Assembly: GCA_015178975.1 (NCBI GenBank)
Contig: WHVD01000011.1
Coordinates: 434,001-498,000 of the forward strand
Length of the DNA stretch: 64,000 nucleotides
Direction of reading: 5' to 3'
Source: Hysterangium stoloniferum
Lineage: Eukaryota; Basidiomycota; Agaricomycetes; Hysterangiales; Hysterangiaceae
Part shown: one piece after another, positions 15,153 to 26,424 of the stretch
Layout of the letters: every line of letters begins with the position of its first letter
How positions within the stretch are numbered: the first letter of the stretch is position 1
Notes under the pieces: generated by a model
The model's database searches: none
What the model saw: only the letters and a program-made list of their open reading frames with translations
What the model was told of the DNA's origin: nothing
Made by a program: the position numbers and the translations under genes

Positions 15153-17459
15153 TTTATAGGAGCGGTGTTAGGAGATATGTCCCCGTGACTTCAAAAGCTG
15201 ACAGCACGGGATATTGATTACGGCCCAGACAACGGTAAAACGCCCAAATATGCACATCCACATATTCACCATAAGGTTCAGACTCGTCATAAGTGTCTCT
15301 GAACAAATCGGATTCTCCTTGAAGTTTCGCTCTACAAAAATATGCATTTGGAATCCCAAAAATTTTAATTAATGAATGAAAGCCTTCCGACTTCCTACGC
15401 AAGGCTTGGCCAGTATGGCGAAAACCGGTTATCCGGGTCATCTGCGCTATTATATCTTTTTTCGGGCGCCTCTGTTAGATGCGAATCTGGCCCCGGACCT
15501 TGTATCTCATAACCAACTTTATACGTGTCTTCGGTACTTCCGAACAATTGTCGACGGTGTGGTTCATGGCTTGAGTAGTACCTAAAATGGCTGTCTGGTC
15601 AGATTTTATGAGCTTCCGGTGGATTTGGCTGAGGTCCAAACCAGAAGGTACCGAACAATACAGATTTGTGATCACGAGGTTGGTTAGCGGTGCGCCGATT
15701 GGAGTCACCAGGATCTGTGTCGAATCAGGTCTTAGCTCGCATACTCAATACACATTTTATAACCGTGAAACAACTGAATGGTGCCTGTTCAGTGCTAGGG
15801 GAGTCACTAAAATCCTCAGTCGTGCTACTCAACACATGCTGCAGCTGGCATGAACATGTACTGTAGTACATTTAAATCTTCAGGAGTCCCCATGTAGACA
15901 TTGTGTCTTTCGTTTTCACCGGGTTTTATCCAGCGGGTTTTGGAAAATTTATAGTTCTTCGATTCGTTTTTCAGAGCTTGCATGTTACGTAGAGCTCAAG
16001 CTTACCTATATAGCAAAGTGCTCCCGCGGGGAAGAGGAATCATGACGCAGTAGCAATATTTAGCATAGGCGTCGAACAGGCTATTATACTTAACTCATAT
16101 TTGTCATATTCTATTATATACGGGACTACCGTTGGCATGTACCGAATTAACGTGTTCTCAATTACCCCGTTTTTTATCCATAGTCATAAGATCTCAGGTT
16201 CAGCTCTGCCGTTAATACATTATTTTTAAGTCCGCCTTTGAATCACATGGATAGTTATAATAAACACAGATTTTCTGAGTGATGAACTGATGGAGAACCT
16301 GAAGGTAAATTAGTTATACTTCTCTCGTCATTACGTAATATAATAGACTTTATAAGGAATCACTCATCAGGGCGGCAAGAAAAATAAAATAATACACGAC
16401 CCCCCATTAATAACGGTCCATTCACCCACCCCATATAAGGAAATACAGTGTAAATTGAAGGCAAAAAAATCCGAATGATTTAAAAAAAAAATAATCATTG
16501 TAGTCAAGTTTTCTTCCGAGGCTCTCTTTTCTCTTGCACCATGCCCAATCCTTCGATACAACCTTCAGATTGCAACAGTCCATGATCACTACTACTGTGG
16601 CAGGACACGGTAAGTAGCCCCCTTTCATCCATTTGAAAATTACTCTTTACTCTCGAGTCTAACAACTAAGAGCTTGTTGAATCACTGAGATGGTGGTTCA
16701 ATTCACAATATGATGCACTCATTTTTTATTGTTATTTGTTTCTCAACCTCGGAATTACACACCTTCTAATATGATAAGCGGGCCCAGGCAACGCGACTCG
16801 ACTGGTACAGGCGCTATATGCAGTCTCAATGGAACTCACACCAGGTTTATCCCCCTGTATTTGAGCTCCTTTCTCAGGCGTGTTCGTGTCTTTTGGTAGC
16901 TAGTAAATTGATAGCAAATGTCGTAAGATTCGTTGGTCGAGCATTTTGAACGTAGGCCTCTTGCCGTGATATAATGGGCGCTCCATCAACTGGAATCTGA
17001 TCACGTGTAGACGTAGGTCTAAGATCAAGCAAAGTCAAAGAAAACTTTATAGATTTGAGCTTATGTACGTAAGACAGTCTCGGAGGTTATTAATTACTTT
17101 AAAAAGCAATTTTATTATTATCAGTATTATAATAAAAAGGCTACCATCAAAGAGAATAAGGGTTTATAGGCTTCGCGCTGTAACAACTCCGTTTACAGCG
17201 GTTTCAATTACGCAAGGCGGGATCAGATTTGAGCGCATAAACAACCCTTGATCTCCCCCCACACTGACTAACCCAAAATGGTAATGATGACACATCTAAG
17301 GTACAATTTGAACTTACGACATGTGATGAAGCATAGTGTCAGAAGAGAATTACCATAGACGAGATTGGGCTAAGTTCTGTGATTTAGTAGACATTGTGGT
17401 AATGGAGATAGAGTAAATTTTGGGAGAATGAGAAAGAGACTTTGTAGACATTGCTGCAA
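15153..17459. other. Gene-free, AT-rich interval
   Basis: No coding region with recognisable motifs on either strand. Short open frames at 15154-15853 lack splice logic and family signatures. A+T content rises from 16000 onward, marking the approach to the repeat block. Confidence 0.5.
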
Positions 17460-17912
17460 TCATGTGTTCTTGTCAGATGATGTGGGTCTAGAGCAGTAGA
17501 ACATGGCTGTGGTTGTTTGTTGCTCCCATGTTGATGGTCTCCTTGTCAGTGTTGACTGCAAATGCCTTTCTTTGCTCAGACAAGCCACCAACCTCAAAAA
17601 TGACCCACCCTCTTGCTCCAACACTTGCAGCATATGGTGGTCACTGAACTGGACCTGATATTTCAGCCCCTCAAGGAACTCCCCAATTGTCTTGATATCC
17701 TTGTTCATGGCTTCTCCAAATGTCAACCCCTCATGCAGCATGACCTGCATCTCCATCTTATCCTCTTCATCATCCTCTTTGTCATTTTCACTCTTGTACT
17801 TGTCACTATTGCTGTCTTCTGTGCCCATAATGATGCTGCACAAATTTGCCTGTGCTGCTGGAGTCTTGTTTTCAAGTGGTTTCAGCAGGGGATGCTTCCA
17901 TACTAGGGGCAT
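17460..17912 (-). CDS. Hypothetical protein, repeat-associated, 150 aa
   Basis: A continuous frame beginning MPLVWKHPLLKPLENKTPAA. It has an acidic stretch (SENDKEDDEEDKMEMQV), a predicted helical core (FLEGLKYQVQFSDHHMLQVL) and a tail with RRPSTWEQQTTTAMFYC. I do not recognise a catalytic family. The style resembles short ORFs scattered in Agaricomycete repeats, so it may be an accessory protein of a mobile element or a captured host fragment. It lies at the left edge of the CpG-poor repeat block, next to the dispersed repeat at 18030-18240. No promoter or partner gene is evident. Confidence 0.4.
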   Translation of the reverse strand: MPLVWKHPLLKPLENKTPAAQANLCSIIMGTEDSNSDKYKSENDKEDDEEDKMEMQVMLHEGLTFGEAMNKDIKTIGEFLEGLKYQVQFSDHHMLQVLEQEGGSFLRLVACLSKERHLQSTLTRRPSTWEQQTTTAMFYCSRPTSSDKNT

Positions 17913-18029
17913 GTGCTGACACTTGACTTCAAGGAAGAAAACTGGAGGGATGGGTTGAGCAGCTTACACAAGGTGTTTGCACAGAAGGAATCTGTTAATG
18001 ACCAGTTCAGAACAGATAGGACCCATTGT

Positions 18030-18240
18030 GTTAAGATCCTCACCCTCTCAGGCTCCCACAACTTGGTCTTACCTTGATAACCTTTCCAGGACCCTGACAT
18101 CAGTGCCTCAGACTACGGAGCCACTGCCTCAGGACCCCAATACTTGGTTTACGTTGGCATCCCCATCTTTCAGCCCCTGCAACTTGTCTTTACCCTTGTA
18201 ACCCTCTGGCACCCCAACATTGGAGCCCCTGGGACATGGC
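18030..18240. repeat. Dispersed repeat R1, inverted partner of 26760-27005
   Basis: Plus strand CCCACAACTTGGTCTTACCT... GACATCAGTGCC... TTGTAACCC reads as the reverse complement of 26760-27005 with scattered transitions. Within it two related halves of about 105 bp (ACAACTTGGTCTTACC / GCAACTTGTCTTTACC) suggest an old tandem duplication. Confidence 0.7.
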
Positions 18241-18242
18241 AC

Positions 18243-18594
18243 TGTTGAATGAGCAATAGTTGACCTGGATATATTAATACAGTATCTTACTGATGACTAA
18301 TCATCTCAGTAGTAACTGGTTCTTAATAGAACTACTCTTAATGGCCTGATAGCTCAAGGTTAAGAGTGTTAGAAACCACTAAGCCAACGTTGGCTTAGTG
18401 GTTTCCAACAAAGAGCACTAGACATGTACATAATCCAGACATAGTGGTTGCTGGTTCAAATTCAGCTCAGGTCAATACTTTTCACCCTATTATGTAATTC
18501 TAACATTGTAGCAACTCCTGGGTTGTTGTAAGGTGCTTACCCAACCAGTTCAACCATTGGGTGGGAGTGTTGAATGAGTAATGGTTGACCTGCT
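18243..18594 (+). mobile_element. SINE-like unit with tRNA-type boxes between imperfect direct repeats
   Basis: TGTTGAATGAGCAATAGTTG (18243) recurs as TGTTGAATGAGTAATGGTTG (about 18569), flanking about 325 bp. Inside is a tRNA-like 5' half (GATAGCTCAAGGTTAAGAG, about 18350), a perfect box A match TGGCTTAGTGG (about 18391) and a box B match GGTTCAAATTC (18453-18463). A perfect 34-bp palindrome (18372-18405) sits between the two box-A-like parts. Pol III promoter spacing makes a tRNA-derived SINE the best reading. Poly-A or RTE-like tail is not evident, so the class is tentative. Confidence 0.5.
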
Positions 18595-18654
18595 CTCTGT
18601 CACAGACCCTAGGGAGCACCATTTTCTCATCTTATTGAAGTCTGTCAGGGTATT

Positions 18655-18680
18655 GATTTTATTTTATTTTATTTTATTAT
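18655..18680. repeat. (ATTTT)n microsatellite
   Basis: Four to five copies of ATTTT in a row (GATTTTATTTTATTTTATTT). Confidence 0.8.
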
Positions 18681-18747
18681 GCACCTACAAAACAGTACAG
18701 GCAAAGGCATGAGCATGATTATGTAATTGTGCTGCCACCTGCATGAA

Positions 18748-18978
18748 AAGTGACATGGTGCAGCAGCACTACAATGCAATGCAGTGGTGGCACAGCCAAA
18801 TGACAGCACCAACATAAGCCAACAGTGCCACCTATGCCCCAATGGACACACAGTAGCAGCCATGCAGTGACACAGTGACACAGTGCAGCAGCACCGTGAT
18901 ACAATGCATTGGTGGCATGGCCAACAACAGTGCTGACATAAGGCTGATGGCACTGCCTACACCCCGATGGACACATAG
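18748..18978. repeat. Diverged tandem duplication, about 120 bp x 2
   Basis: Two neighbouring copies share GTGACA(T/C)(G/A)GTGCAGCAGCAC, ATGCA(G/T)TGGTGGCA and CCCC(A/G)ATGGACACA. Both are almost free of CpG. Minus-strand Cys/His-rich open frames here follow from the repeat composition. Confidence 0.65.
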
Positions 18979-19224
18979 TGCTTCACACTGTGTGCCTATG
19001 TGGCCTCCTTGTGCACTGGCACTGCAAATGCAGTCAGCACCTATGCAAGTGCCAGCATGCTGCATGGGCCTACACAGTGCCAGGCAGGCTTATATAAGTG
19101 CCAAGGTGTGGCTATGCACTGTAGGGTGCATACATGCTGTTTTTAGGATTTTTCTCAGATTTCTAATAAATAAAAAATACTAAATAAATATTAAATAAAT
19201 AGTATAAATAGTAGACCTGTACAT

Positions 19225-19373
19225 ACTCATTTCTTTAGTTTCAATCTCTTAGGAATCCCACTAAAACAAGTGTGATCTCCCCTGTCATTGAGCTATCCCC
19301 TCTTTACTTTATGTTTCTATATTCTATCTTGTGTTTGGTAGCCTTGTTAGTGTTGCCCTAACACTTCTCTAAT
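19225..19373 (+). repeat. LTR-D fragment (old), inverted partner at 47900-48060
   Basis: Matches the reverse complement of 47900-48060 (GTTTCAATCTCTTAGGA and GGTAGCCTTGTTAGTGTTGCC). It ends in CCCTAACA, a plausible LTR terminus. CpG-poor, so old. Confidence 0.55.
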
Positions 19374-20555
19374 TGGCCCTCCAATCATCTGTTATACTTA
19401 GTATAAAGTCTTTCTCATGTATGCTACAGTTCTTTAGTTTGAAACTCAACCTGACCTAGATTACCCTCCTCTTGTTTAAGTCCTCTTACATTTCTCTTAA
19501 TACTCTTTATTCTACAACTCTTAGTATTTTTGGCCCTTCCATTGATTGAGCTAAGTGTTGTCTTTAGTCTTTATTGTACTATCTGCTCTGTTTGAAATAC
19601 TGGAGTACCCTAACAGTTTATGTGAGGGTGCAACACATACATTGAAGCCAAGGTCTACTTTGTCTTATAGAATTGGACCCTCCAATTAGTATGATTCACC
19701 ATTTTTGGACCTCTGAAATCATCCCCTTTTACCCCCCTTGTTAGGACCAGACAACCCACCAGGCTCCGGACCCCATCTTACATGCACCTGACTCTCTACA
19801 ACAGGTTACAGTTAACCGGAAAACCTGACTCTTTACCCATCAAGTTGAAGTTCACAACTGGACAACCTGCTAGGACCCAGACATCAAACCTATCAATGAC
19901 TGACCCTTTGTGTCTCATGCACCAGTCATCAGAATACCTGGTGGGACCTGCATATGTCAACCCTGTCTATATATGACTCTGTCCCAAGCACCAGTTCACT
20001 GGACTATGCCCAGACAACCCGTCAGCTCTCTAACGGAGCCCTATTCCCATTATGGTCAAATGACCTATCATGTTTTGGACCCCACTCCCATTCCATTCTG
20101 TCCCTAACACCTAGTTTGGTGTTTACCACTCTCATTTCATGATTACCTGTTTTGTCTTTAATTACTACCAGATTTGGTATTGCATACATTCCACAGTCTA
20201 TATCCTAGCAATGTTTGTACATACAATCTGGTCAGAAAATCAACTTAGTTCTCCCCAGTAACTTAGCATATATTCTGTTCTATCTCTCATCCTTGAATCA
20301 TAATGCTATCGACCTTGTCAGAGCCCATGGGCTTTCTGACCGACCTCCCAACCTATCACCTATCACCTATCAACCTACTGACTGCACCCAGACTCCCCAG
20401 ATTTTCCATCCACCTGTCTGAAATTGGACACCACAATCTTGTGAGGGTGCAGCCTATAAGCTGAAGCCAAGTCCTACCGGATTATCCATGGGTTTCTCTG
20501 GAAATTGTCTACTAAGCCTGCACAACCCTTAACACCCCTTTCTTAGATCTTAACA
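19374..20555 (+). mobile_element. Old LTR-B copy split by a younger solo LTR
   Basis: 19374-19738 plus 20540-20555 match the reverse complement of 25885-26260, ending CTTAGATCTTAACA. The interruption is the solo LTR-A at 19739-20534. The copy is CpG-poor and carries the LTR core motif (ACATTGAAGCCAAGGTC near 19640). It is an LTR-retroelement fossil with no coding part attached. Confidence 0.65.
19739..20534 (+). mobile_element. Solo LTR-A (796 bp) with 5-bp TSD CCCCT
   Basis: Starts TGTTAGGACC and ends CCTTAACA (TG...CA), flanked on both sides by CCCCT (19734-19738 and 20535-20539). It carries the core motif TATAAGCTGAAGCCAAGTCC near 20455. The clean TSD shows insertion into the older LTR-B copy. 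Confidence 0.8.
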
Positions 20556-20586
20556 CATTGTTTCATATCTGGCTTATATGCACCAT

Positions 20587-21423
20587 TGTTAGGGTACGTA
20601 CATGGCGGGTTTCTGGAGAAACCCACAGATTATCCGGTAGGACTTGGCTTCAGCTTATAGGCTGCGCCCTCGCGAGATCGTGTTGTCCAATTTCAGACAA
20701 GTGGATGGGAATCCCGGGGAGTCCGGGCAGGGTTTGTGGGTCGAGGGGTCGTGGGTCAGTGGTCGTGGTCAAGAAGTCGTGAGTCGAGACGTAGGTTGAG
20801 ATAGGTAAGAGAGATAGATGTGCCAGAGCCCGTGGGGACTAGCATGAGCGGTGTGATTCAAGTAGGAGTTTAGAGTGGAGAATATATTAGATTACTGGGG
20901 GGAATCTAAGCCGATTTTCTGACTGGATTGTATGTACAACATCAGTAAAATTCAATAAAGTCGAATAAACAATCGAAGAATATTCAACAATATCAAATAA
21001 AGATGCCTCATTTGATGAAGTATTATTCGTCCTGTTGATAAAGCATGAGGCAAAGATAGGACACAGAGGCTCACGAATAATTAAGTTGAAGAAAAGCTTG
21101 GAAAAAGTTTGACAATTATATAATACAGTAATAATATATAATATAGTACAGGTTTTCTGACTGACTTCCTTCATTCCTATCATTGCCCTTATATACTATA
21201 TATCATTTACCTATGATGATAATATGATATCAAAGTGAAATCATCAATGACATCAAACTGAGACAAGTCGAAGATATTCAATATTGTTGAAGATATTGTC
21301 GAAGAATAGTCGAGTTGGAAATTGAATTGGAAGTCGAGTTGGAAAGTCAAAGGAAAGTCGAAGGAATGTTGAAGAAATATTAAATTGAATATTATCGAAA
21401 TTTGAGTTTGTACGTTTGTGACA
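20587..21423 (-). mobile_element. Candidate solo LTR-E, reverse orientation
   Basis: Begins TGTTAGGGTACG and ends TTTGTGACA. Its left 120 bp are the reverse complement of the right end of LTR-A, giving an inverted pair (20408-20498 against 20617-20710). The rest is rich in GTCGA/TCGAA words and resembles, in inverse orientation, 51370-51800. CpG is present, so it is younger than its surroundings. I could not find a matching target duplication, so the ends are approximate. Confidence 0.45.
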
Positions 21424-21919
21424 AGGGTATGACGTGGCAAACAACATTTACATGTAGAATGGGTGATGGGGGAGTGTTGGGACAGAGATGGGACAGGATA
21501 ACAAAATAGGAAAACACAAGTGTTGGAGTGCCATCAGCAGTGAGACCATGGTCAGGGGTACTGATGGTGAAACACCAGAGGGTGGGGAGAGTAGAACAAG
21601 GTTGCAGGGGGCTGCATGACTAGGATCCTGAGGTCTGAAAACAGGATTATGAATAGTAATGAAATGTGAGACAGGAGGATAGTCACAATTTCTTCAATAT
21701 CCAAAATTTTACTGAAAAACCCTCACACTTAAATGAGACTATTCTTTTTAGCTATGACCACATATTCTATAAGTTTATATTTCATTACCCCAAGGTTTTA
21801 TCTTTTTAAGACCTTTTAAAATATACATAAATGTCATGATTAAACAAGATTATTTGGGCTATGATCTAATCTTTGGGATAGGATGTATTCTCTGGTATTG
21901 TGTGACTTTTAAAATATAC

Positions 21920-22105
21920 ATACAGATGATTGTTTGACTAACTTTTATCTGATATAGGATATATATTAATATTTCCCCATTCTGCAGAGTATCATCTGAT
22001 AGACTGGATCTGAATGAAGTACATATTAATCTCATGTCAAACAATATAAATATCTATACTTGATTGAGTAAATAATTTTGAAGTTTTTGGTTATTCTTTA
22101 CAGGA
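21920..22105. repeat. Dispersed repeat R2, inverted partner of 27660-27790
   Basis: GTCAAACAATATAAATATCT and GATTGAGTAAATA-TTTTGAAGTTTTTGG read as the reverse complement of 27660-27790. Confidence 0.65.
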
Positions 22106-22322
22106 AAAAGATGAGTAACAAATCAAATGGTGAAAACAAAAGGTAAACAGAAAACAATAAGAGTTTAAGGAAGTAAATAACACAATTGAATGATGCAAGG
22201 AATAACAGAAGGCTGTCAATATGGAGTGGGACAGCATGGCCAAAAAAGGAAATTGCTTGAAGATGACTTATTGGGACACTGTTGTCAGGGATACTGGTGT
22301 CAGAGCACTGAAGGGTGGATTG

Positions 22323-23400
22323 TGTTAAGATCTAAGCAAAGGGGTGAGAGGGGGCTCTATGTTGGGGGGCTGTTACGACCGTGTCGCAACCCTATCGGCC
22401 CCGAGGTTATCGCCACTTGTCAACGTTTCAAGTCGTCCCCTCGGAAACCATCGGCCCCGAAGCTGACGAATGTTTCGCGAAGATCAAACTCCATTTACGC
22501 CCACGTCAAATAACTCGTATTGTCTGGTCAAACTTTGATACGTCCCCTTTATTATGTTGATCCGTTCAATCTTATGTTTCGCATATGTCTATCTATATTT
22601 GTAGTCCTCGAACCATTTCCTTTTATCGTAATTCCGCTCTCGGTTATCATCGGCCTCCGAACTAATCATAAACTTCCCGTTCCTAGTCAAGCTTATTGTT
22701 AATACCGTGTTCCGCCCTTCTCCCCATTAGTATTTTCCAGACGCCTGTTACTTGTATATGAACCCGCTGTAATTGTAGTTACTAGACAATCAGAATATCG
22801 ACTCAGAATACCCTCATACACCTGTATCAGTCTCATACTAAGACTTCCCCCATCCGCCTTCGCGTGCGCTCGTCCACTTCCGGCCCCGACCCCTTGGCCC
22901 GACGCTCGACTTGTCCTTCGATTCCGATCGGTATCACGCCGAAAGGTACTCACTAGGACCAGTCTTCGCCCGCCCGAAATTTAAGGACATCCTGCGGATA
23001 TTTGCGAGGGCGCAGCCCATAAGCTGAAGCCAAGTCCTTCCGATCGGTCCCTGTCGGCCACCGACATTAGTCAGTTTCCAGTTCTTAACAGGGGCTGATG
23101 ATAGAGATCATACTAGTTGGGAGGTCTGACTATAAAACAGGTGGAGCTTGGCTTCAACTTATGTGTTCACCTTCATACATATTAACTGTTAAGGTGCTAC
23201 AGTATTTCAAACAGAGCAAATAGTATGATAATAACTGAAGACAACACTTAGCTCACTTGACTGGGGCTGATATATGTACTAACAGTTGTAGGGTAGTGGG
23301 TCACAGCTTGCTGATGACACCTTGGAGGGTATTAGGAAGGGAGTAAGTAGACTGAAGACTAAATGGGGGTAATCTACAGTGAGGGACAAAACCCTTCCAA
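22323..23400 (-). mobile_element. Old LTR-B copy, reverse, split by solo LTR-C
   Basis: Starts TGTTAAGATCTAAGCAAAGG as at 25885 and 48275, is interrupted at 22371-23090, and resumes with GGGGCTGATGATAGAGATCA and the reverse core motif GGAGCTTGGCTTCAACTTAT (about 23147). The right boundary is approximate. CpG-poor fossil. Confidence 0.6.
22371..23090 (+). mobile_element. Solo LTR-C copy 1 (720 bp), TSD GGGGC
   Basis: TGTTACGACCGTGTCGCAAC ... CAGTTCTTAACA, flanked by GGGGC at 22366-22370 and 23091-23095. It holds the core motif CATAAGCTGAAGCCAAGTCC near 23015. A second copy is at 62760. CpG content is still high here, so this copy looks younger or less methylated than the second. Confidence 0.85.
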
Positions 23401-23597
23401 TGATTTTTAGTTGTGCAAAGATTCTTGAATAACTCAAGAACCACTGTAAATACAGATCTGAAATTTGGTGGTCAGTTAGGTCTATATGTTATCTATATCC
23501 CCTTAAAATATTATGACATAACTATTAGTATTTCCCACACTATAAATAAAATAATACCAAAATCACATTAGAAGGGTTTTGTCCCAGTCACATTGTA
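23375..23597. mobile_element. Tc1/mariner-type MITE (223 bp)
   Basis: Short non-coding element with terminal inverted repeats sharing GGGACAAAACCCTTC (left CAGTGAGGGACAAAACCC, right complement TGACTGGGACAAAACCC). It is bounded by TA on each side, as expected for a Tc1/mariner/pogo insertion. No transposase inside. Confidence 0.55.
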
Positions 23598-23962
23598 ATG
23601 TATTATTACTATTTAGTGTACTTGTAAACTCTTTTTACTTGAGTTAAGTAGTGTAGCTTGAGAAAGGAGATTCAAATTCAAATTAATCTGTATGTAGGAG
23701 TTTTGTCAATTAAATCAGTATCCACTTTTATTCAACTACATGCCCGTGTCCCTTTTCTGAGGAGAAAGCACAACTCAAGAAAACAAGACGGTCAACAGAT
23801 TGGCAAGGAGAGTACTCAACTTAAGCACAATGTGTGGACCTAGTAGGCAAGTGTAGCTAAATGAGCAAGTGATGTGATATTGAATTATATCTAAATACAT
23901 GATTTGAGCCTGTATTTATACTAGTCCAGGATCCTGCTTACTAAGTAATGTGACTAGGAGAA

Positions 23963-24096
23963 TGAGTCAGTATTTCCCATACTTGACTCATAAGTGTATT
24001 TCAGAGTCATCCAACCAGCTATGACTATGTATCTGAGTCATAGCTCTGGTCATAACTCATTGCATAGTCATATTGATATGACTCACCAATGAGTCA
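23963..24096. promoter_or_regulatory. Cluster of five TGA(C/G)TCA sites
   Basis: Perfect heptamers at 23963, 23984, 24034, 24079 and 24090, with further near matches (AGTCAT). TGACTCA is the binding site of Gcn4/Cpc1-type bZIP factors. No host gene is near, so the cluster may be a property of a repeat rather than an active control region. Confidence 0.4.
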
Positions 24097-24680
24097 TCTC
24101 CCTCAATATGTAGCCAAGGAGATGGGGTAGATTGCATACTATAAGGGCTAGAGATACCTTATTAGTATGTAATCTATGACTCTGCTGGTTTCCATGGCAA
24201 ATCTTATGTTATCAGAACAATGACATCTTAAACTCTTGAGCCAAAGTTAAAGGATCCAGTCCTCTACTATTTGACTAATGTCCCTTAAAGGTTAAACAAA
24301 GAAACAAAGTGATAAAATATATGACACACATGATTGGCACAAAACCTTATTGATTATCTCCATATTACACCCTAAACAATTCAGAGTCAATTAATAGAAC
24401 CTATTGTATATAGTTTTCCAAGTTATGTAAATACTTGCTAATACTTTTGTTAGTAATTTGCTTTTTAAAGCTAAACTGTAGTTATTTCCCAGTAAAATAT
24501 GTGAGATGTCATCAGAGATTTTTCATCCCATGGCTTTCTTTATTAAGTGAAGCCACCTATATATTCTTGGTATGTTGAATCAAGTAGAAATCTGTTCAGA
24601 TTGACAGACCCATTCTGATGTAATACATATGTATTCAGAGATGTCAATGACATACATATATATATGCATGAAATGGACTA

Positions 24681-25382
24681 TTTACAGCTGTTCCGAGTAC
24701 CGATGGCGGTATTCAAAATTTAAAAAAAAAAGTTCCGCTTTTGACCTACAGACAAATTGTGCTATATGTCAGGAATGAGACCCAATTAAGACACAGTATT
24801 TTGGGGTGTATATGATATAGTAGAGATCTATATATTTATGTATATATTTGGCCTTATGACATCCTATTTAATATTCAGTGAGATATCAGTGCAATGGTTC
24901 CCTGCATTCAATTATTCATATATTTGCATATAGGTTGGTGGAACTAATACTATCTATTGTATGAAAATATCCCCTGAGTTGTGAGGCATAATGCTACCTT
25001 TTGAACAAGTTACACTACTGACTATCAAGGGTGCATACAGTAAGTAGCACAACTTATTCAAAAGGTGGTATTAAGCCTCACAACTCAGGTAATATTCTCA
25101 TACAATAGATTGTATTAGTTCAACCAACCTATATGCAAATATATGAATAATTGAATGCAGGGGAACCATTGCACTGATATCTCACTGAATATTAAATAGG
25201 ATGTCATAAGGCCAAATATATACATAAATATATAGATCTCTACTATATCACATACACCCCAAAATACTGTGTCTTAATTGGGTCCCATTCCTGACATATA
25301 GCACAATTTGTCTGTAGGTCAAAAGCGGAACTTTTTTTTTTAAATTTTAAACACCACCATTGGTACTCGGAACAGCTGTAAA
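24681..25382. mobile_element. Foldback element: near-complete 700-bp palindrome
   Basis: The left arm (24681 to about 25018) and right arm (about 25045-25382) are reverse complements over about 330 bp with few mismatches. Both ends read TTTACAGCTGTTCCGAGTAC going inward. Only about 30 bp at the centre are unpaired. There is no coding capacity. This is a long-TIR non-autonomous DNA element (foldback type). I could not identify a clear target duplication or the parent transposase. Confidence 0.8.
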
Positions 25383-25884
25383 GGATATGCTTTTTAAAAG
25401 TCTTAATGTTTTAATCTACTAAACTCTTTCATAATCTATTCAGCTTTTGAAAGATGATTTGTTTCATAATATACCAATAAGTTTTAAACATTCCTAAAGT
25501 TTTAAAAACTGAATTATGTTTGAATCACATCCCAGATGTTTAAATGACCTTTAGAGTATATTAGAATTTGGTATACTTAATAGTTTTCAGATATCCTCCA
25601 ATACTAAAGGGGTCTGAGGTGGCAAGTGAGATGTGTAAAGGGAGATGATGACAGGGGAGTGAATGGGATGGAGACAGAATGAAAAGCTAGAGGGTCAACT
25701 ACTATAATGAAACAAGTGTCAGGAGTGCCATGAGCGGTGATACCTTGGGTGAGAGTTCTGACAGTGAGACGATGAAGGGTATTGAGTCCAAAACAGGTTG
25801 TGGGGGTCTGAAAACAATGGGGATCCTAACACTCCACTTGTTTAAGAACCAGACCCCTGGTTAAGTACATACAGAACTCCTGGT

Positions 25885-26300
25885 TGTTAAGATCTAAGCA
25901 AGGGGGACAAAGGGGATGATTTTGGAGGTCCAAAAATGGTGAATCATACTAATCAGGAGGTCCAATTCTATAAGGCAATGTGGAGCTTGGCTTCAATGTA
26001 TGTGTTGCACCCTCACATGAACTGCTAGGGTGCTCTGTTTGAAATACCAGATAGAACAATAAAGACTAAAGACAAAACTTAGCTCAATCGACCAGAGGGC
26101 CAAAAATACTAGGAGTTGTAGAGTAAAGAGTATTAAGAGAAATGTAAGGAGGACTTAAACAAGAGGAGGGCAATCTAGGTTAAGTTTCAAACTAAAGAAC
26201 TGTAGTATACATGAGAAAGACTTCATACTAAGTGTAATGGATGATTGGAAGGCTGATTAGAGAAGCAAGAGGTAATGATTGGTCAAAAGAAGTATGGAAA
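25885..26300 (-). mobile_element. LTR-B copy, reverse (old)
   Basis: TGTTAAGATCTAAGCAAGGG to about 26300, reverse complement of 19374-19738. It carries the core motif in reverse (GGAGCTTGGCTTCAATGTAT near 25985). CpG-poor. The right boundary is uncertain. Confidence 0.6.
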
Positions 26301-26424
26301 GGAACAAACTAGAACTAAATGTGATGTAACAAAAATATTCTAAAAGGTATGAGGTGGCAAAGAACATTTACACATAGAATGGATGAAGGGAGAGTATCAG
26401 AAGGGAGACAGAATGGAACAGAGT

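Noticed and set aside
18669-19183. Cys-rich secreted-looking small proteins
   Set aside because: The area is a CpG-depleted tandem duplication; frames are not supported by start context or splicing.
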